Assembly: GCA_020436865.1 (NCBI GenBank)
Contig: JAGQXA010000039.1
Location: 1-8,018, forward strand
Reading direction: 5' to 3'
Origin: Saprospiraceae bacterium
GTDB taxonomy: Bacteria > Bacteroidota > Bacteroidia > Chitinophagales > Saprospiraceae
DNA: 8,018 bases
Positions 5,799-8,018 of the stretch are shown here, piece by piece (position 1 is the first letter of the stretch; the number at the start of each line of letters is the position of its first letter). The position numbers were made by a program, and so were the translations under genes. The notes under the pieces are model-generated. The model searched no databases, was not told where the DNA came from, and was given only the letters and a program-made list of their open reading frames with translations.

Positions 5799-5806
5799 CA
5801 AAATTA
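5799..5806 (-). promoter_or_regulatory. Putative promoter -7 box for the Omp85 gene
   Basis: TAATTTTG is a perfect match to the Bacteroidota -7 consensus TAnnTTTG, about 100 bp upstream of the chosen start codon. No clear TTTG/TTG partner is seen 19-21 bp further upstream, so the promoter may be weak or need an activator. If used, the mRNA begins near 5792 and gives a leader of roughly 90 bases. Confidence 0.45.
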
Positions 5807-6120
5807 AGTCTTTGTTTGGATTTTCCCCAGGCGCTTTCCCAATGCCCATGTCCACCGCATCCTGATCGACCGACCGGCCTTTCTCCGGCCGTGCCGGATG
5901 GGGCTTGTCTTGTGGGTTATTCGCTCAGAAATACAACCAACTGATAATCAACGGCAATTTTATCATCTTTCGTGCTTTTCAGCATAAATCCATGTCCGTT
6001 TTGAAGAAAAACTGTCGTTGGCTATATGCCCGGAATTTTCGAATTAAGTGATCCGATCACTATAGTGATCCGATCACTGGCATTAAAGCTCGGTGGGGAG
6101 GCGGCTGGGGTGGCGCCCGA
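5807..6120. other. Intergenic region between the CBS and Omp85 genes
   Basis: No coding frame on either strand in this stretch looks like a protein. It holds the tandem palindromes at 6047-6078 and a small GGCC-armed hairpin near 5876-5894. A plus-strand open frame that reaches in to 5944 is antisense to the Omp85 start and looks spurious. Nothing else was recognised. Confidence 0.5.
6047..6078. repeat. Tandem pair of identical 15-bp palindromes
   Basis: AGTGATCCGATCACT occurs at 6047-6061 and 6064-6078, separated by AT. Each copy is itself a palindrome (7-bp arms around a central base), so the block has a 17-bp period. Read as RNA it can fold into one 14-bp-type hairpin with a single central mismatch, but no T run follows on either strand, so it is a poor intrinsic terminator. 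Two adjacent operators for a dimeric regulator are the best guess. It lies 42 bp after the CBS stop and about 240 bp upstream of the Omp85 -7 box. Confidence 0.7.
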
Positions 6121-6780
6121 TCAAACGTTGAGGTAGGTCATCAGGGAGTCGAAACGCTCGCGGAGCGTATCGGAAAAATCGCGTTCGCTGAAAGAGGCCT
6201 TGATCACATAACCGAAGCGCTCGAAGGTTGCGACCACGCTTTGAATGTCCTGGCGGTTGATCTTGAGGGTGACCTCGATCTGCGAGGAACTGAGGTCGGA
6301 TGTTACGAAGGCACTGAGCACGGCCGCGCGCTCCGACTCGACCAGTCGCGACATTTCGGCGAGTGAATAGTCCTGACGGTGCAACTCAAGCACCAAAATA
6401 CTGCCGGGCTCCGTGAAGGAGGCACTCTTGGCGAAATAGTTGAGCACGTCTTCCAGGGTGATCAAACCAAGATAGTTGGACTCGAGGTCGACGACGGGAA
6501 TCGTGGTGAGATCGAATTCGGCCAGAAGCCGGATAACCTCGTAGATATGGTCGGTGCCGCGCACCGGAGGAAATTGCAGGGAAAGACGATAGGATCCAAC
6601 CGGCTCACTGACGTCGTGTTCGAGCACATCGTCTTCAGAGATCAGGCCCAGCAGTTGTTCGTTGTTGACAATGGGCAAATGGCGAACGTAAAAGTCGCTC
6701 ATGATGCTCAGGGCTTCTTCGCCGGTATCGGAGGTTTTCAGTGGAACCAGGGTATCGGATAACAGGTTCTCGGCTCTCAT
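6121..6780 (-). CDS. CBS-domain pair protein with C-terminal ACT-like domain (219 aa), AcuB-like
   Basis: The protein carries two CBS motifs, which together form a Bateman module that senses adenine nucleotides or similar ligands: about residues 7-55 (ending LLGLISEDDVLE) and 73-117 (ending YLGLITLEDVLNY). Residues about 126-198 look like an ACT fold (ILVLELHRQDYS, then IEVTLKIN). This order matches AcuB-type regulators. It has no membrane segment. The ATG at 6778-6780 fits the family start and lies just after a good promoter (6797-6826). An in-frame ATG at 6823-6825 would add 15 residues but overlaps the -33 element, so it is unlikely. CBS proteins of this kind are often found near nadK in Bacteroidota, and nadK is two genes downstream here; the target is unknown. 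Confidence 0.85.
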   Translation of the reverse strand: MRAENLLSDTLVPLKTSDTGEEALSIMSDFYVRHLPIVNNEQLLGLISEDDVLEHDVSEPVGSYRLSLQFPPVRGTDHIYEVIRLLAEFDLTTIPVVDLESNYLGLITLEDVLNYFAKSASFTEPGSILVLELHRQDYSLAEMSRLVESERAAVLSAFVTSDLSSSQIEVTLKINRQDIQSVVATFERFGYVIKASFSERDFSDTLRERFDSLMTYLNV

Positions 6781-6796
6781 GGCAGTAGGGTTGTCT

Positions 6797-6826
6797 CGAA
6801 AATACAATAGTAAACGACCGATCAAA
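6797..6826 (-). promoter_or_regulatory. Promoter of the CBS-protein gene
   Basis: On the minus strand TTTG (6823-6826) is followed after 18 bases by TATTTTCG (6797-6804), one base off the TAnnTTTG consensus. This matches the Bacteroidota pattern TTTG-N19-TAnnTTTG within one base of spacing, and the ATG at 6780 is 16 bp downstream. It probably serves the CBS gene and perhaps the genes behind it. Confidence 0.55.
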
Positions 6827-6952
6827 CAAAACAGTTCGATAGTGCATAACGCCTATCGGGCATAAGTTCGTCATTTTCCCAACACTGGTCCAACTTCTGC
6901 CCAAATTTTAACAAAAGCGTTGTGCATCAGTCACTTCCTCGTTCTATTCGAT

Positions 6953-7762
6953 TCAACCGAGCAGCTTGCGCTTTTGTTCCACGAACTCTTCTTCGGTGAG
7001 GAGTCCTTTTTCACGCATCTCTGCCAGTTTATTGATCTGATCGAGCAGGTCGGGGGTGGAGTTTAGCAGATCTTCCTGCGGCGGGTTGAGCCCCTTGGGG
7101 TCGGCGGCGGGCTGAGCAGTCAATCGATAACCGTTTTCCTCAAACGCTTCGAACCCATCCTGGATGCGCAGGAAAGCCAGCGCATCGTGCCCCTTGATCT
7201 TGTCAAAATCCTTGAAGCCCAATTCGACGGCCTTGTCGAGGTGATAGAACGACTTCTTAGGCTGCTCTTCGAGCGAATAAGCGCAAGCCAGATTGAAATG
7301 CACGGCGACATCGTTAGGAATGCTTTCCAGCGCTTTCTCAAAATCGGCGATCGCACCTTTGTAGTCGTAGTCCTTGTACTTCTGGATGCCGCTCTGCTTG
7401 TAGAGGTTGGGACGCGGGCGAGCCGGCGGTTGGCTTTGCTGCGAGCGGTGTTCGCGGCGGTAATCGCGGCGTTCGGCCCGGCGTTCGTAGCGGCGTTCCC
7501 GGCGGCGATCGCGATTCCGGTCGAAATCGGGGCGCTCGCGGCGGCGAATATCCAGATAGCGCCGATTGTAGCGCAGGTCGAAGTTCTCCGGATCCATCAC
7601 GAAGAAAGCAACGGCGTCGATCAGGCCGAGGATGAAGGAAATGCCCGTGCCCAACAACAAGCAGTAGAAGATTCCCCACCCGACCTGCCCCAGGTAGAAG
7701 CGATGGATACCGCACCACCCGAGGAACAAGGCCAAAATTCCCGCAACGTTCTTATCTTTCAT
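6953..7762 (-). CDS. TM2-domain protein with Arg-rich linker, TPR repeats and SHOCT tail (269 aa)
   Basis: Four modules are fused. A TM2 domain (residues 1-56) has the family signature LALFLGWCGIHRFYLGQ and two membrane helices. A very Arg-rich stretch (67-108, RRRERRYERR-like) follows. Next come two or so TPR-like helix pairs (121-193, with KDYDYKGAIADFEKALES and VHFNLACAYS). A SHOCT motif ends the protein (238-269, INKLAEMREKGLLTEEEF). The TM2 part would anchor it in the inner membrane, with the rest probably cytoplasmic; its role is unknown. I chose ATG 7760-7762 because TM2 proteins usually open with MKxKN right before the first helix. The frame stays open to an ATG at 7820-7822, adding 20 polar residues, and neither start has a Shine-Dalgarno. 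The CBS gene follows after about 170 bp that hold that gene's promoter. Confidence 0.87.
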   Translation of the reverse strand: MKDKNVAGILALFLGWCGIHRFYLGQVGWGIFYCLLLGTGISFILGLIDAVAFFVMDPENFDLRYNRRYLDIRRRERPDFDRNRDRRRERRYERRAERRDYRREHRSQQSQPPARPRPNLYKQSGIQKYKDYDYKGAIADFEKALESIPNDVAVHFNLACAYSLEEQPKKSFYHLDKAVELGFKDFDKIKGHDALAFLRIQDGFEAFEENGYRLTAQPAADPKGLNPPQEDLLNSTPDLLDQINKLAEMREKGLLTEEEFVEQKRKLLG

Positions 7763-7785
7763 GTAGGTCTCTGGTATTTTGCTCG

Positions 7786-7799
7786 CGACCCTTGGGTCG
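7786..7799. repeat. 14-bp perfect palindrome upstream of the TM2 gene
   Basis: CGACCC and GGGTCG flank TT. With the start at 7762 it lies 23 bp upstream of the ATG and could be an operator; with the longer start it would be coding. No -7 box was found beside it, so the role is a guess. Confidence 0.35.
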
Positions 7800-7907
7800 T
7801 GGATAGAATGATCGTAGTCCATCCGGGCAATTTAGGCAAAAACCGGCTGGAGCGGTGCAGATAATCTATAGACGTCGGCGGATTGTCGATAAAGAACGCC
7901 ATCTGCC

Positions 7908-8018
7908 CTAAAAGATCTTGCACGTCAGCACCGTAAAGTCGTCCGGATAGTGCTGTGTTCCTTTAAAACGTTCGATCTCCTCGAGTAGTTTGGCGTTGAA
8001 GGCTTTCGCCGACAGGCC
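7908..8018 (-). CDS. C-terminal end of a SpoIIE/PP2C-type serine phosphatase (cut by window edge)
   Basis: The last 36 residues of a protein reach a TAG at 7908-7910. The end FKGTQHYPDDFTVLTCKIF matches the close of PP2C/SpoIIE-family phosphatases, where a DD[FIR]T[VL]L segment carries the metal-binding aspartate pair and the last beta-strand. The preceding helix (AKAFNAKLLEEIERF) also fits. Such proteins usually dephosphorylate anti-sigma-factor antagonists or act as output modules of sensory proteins. The N-terminal part lies outside the window. The TM2 gene follows on the same strand after 85-145 bp with no clear terminator. Confidence 0.75.
   Translation of the reverse strand, partial: GLSAKAFNAKLLEEIERFKGTQHYPDDFTVLTCKIF

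Overview
The window looks like chromosomal DNA of a GC-rich member of the Bacteroidota. The family content fits this: a CBS/ACT protein, a one-POTRA Omp85 protein and NAD kinase in one cluster, and a TM2-TPR-SHOCT protein. Several gene starts are preceded by close matches to the Bacteroidota -7 promoter element TAnnTTTG, and most starts lack a Shine-Dalgarno sequence. No rRNA, tRNA or CRISPR was seen.

Left part (1-1180). The N-terminal half of an OmpR-type response regulator runs off the left edge on the minus strand. Upstream of it are two unrecognised short genes on the same strand (342-494 and 514-690). A divergent short Lys-rich gene (961-1089) lies on the plus strand. The two divergent promoters are built alike: a perfect 8-bp direct repeat of TTCAGA[AT]T with 11-bp period, then exactly 7 bp, then a TAnnTTTG-like box. 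This is the layout expected for promoters activated by a PhoB/OmpR-class regulator, and the neighbouring regulator is the obvious candidate. A strong hairpin plus T-run ends the Lys-rich gene, only 6 bp before the next start codon.

Middle-left (1186-3350). A SET-domain protein methyltransferase gene and a glutathione-synthetase-like ATP-grasp ligase gene form a tight pair, probably a peptide- or protein-modifying unit. Directly behind the ligase stop codon sits a 404-bp non-coding element with perfect 15-bp terminal inverted repeats and a perfect 8-bp target duplication. It is a MITE-like insertion whose duplication contains the ligase stop codon. A 48-bp hexamer repeat then abuts the end of the convergent NAD kinase gene.

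Right part (3351-8018, all minus strand). Reading right to left there is the tail of a SpoIIE/PP2C-type phosphatase, a TM2-Arg-rich-TPR-SHOCT protein, a CBS-CBS-ACT protein, a small Omp85/BamA-like outer-membrane barrel (with a clear Shine-Dalgarno that fixes its start) and NAD kinase (nadK). The gap between the CBS and Omp85 genes holds a tandem pair of identical 15-bp palindromes.
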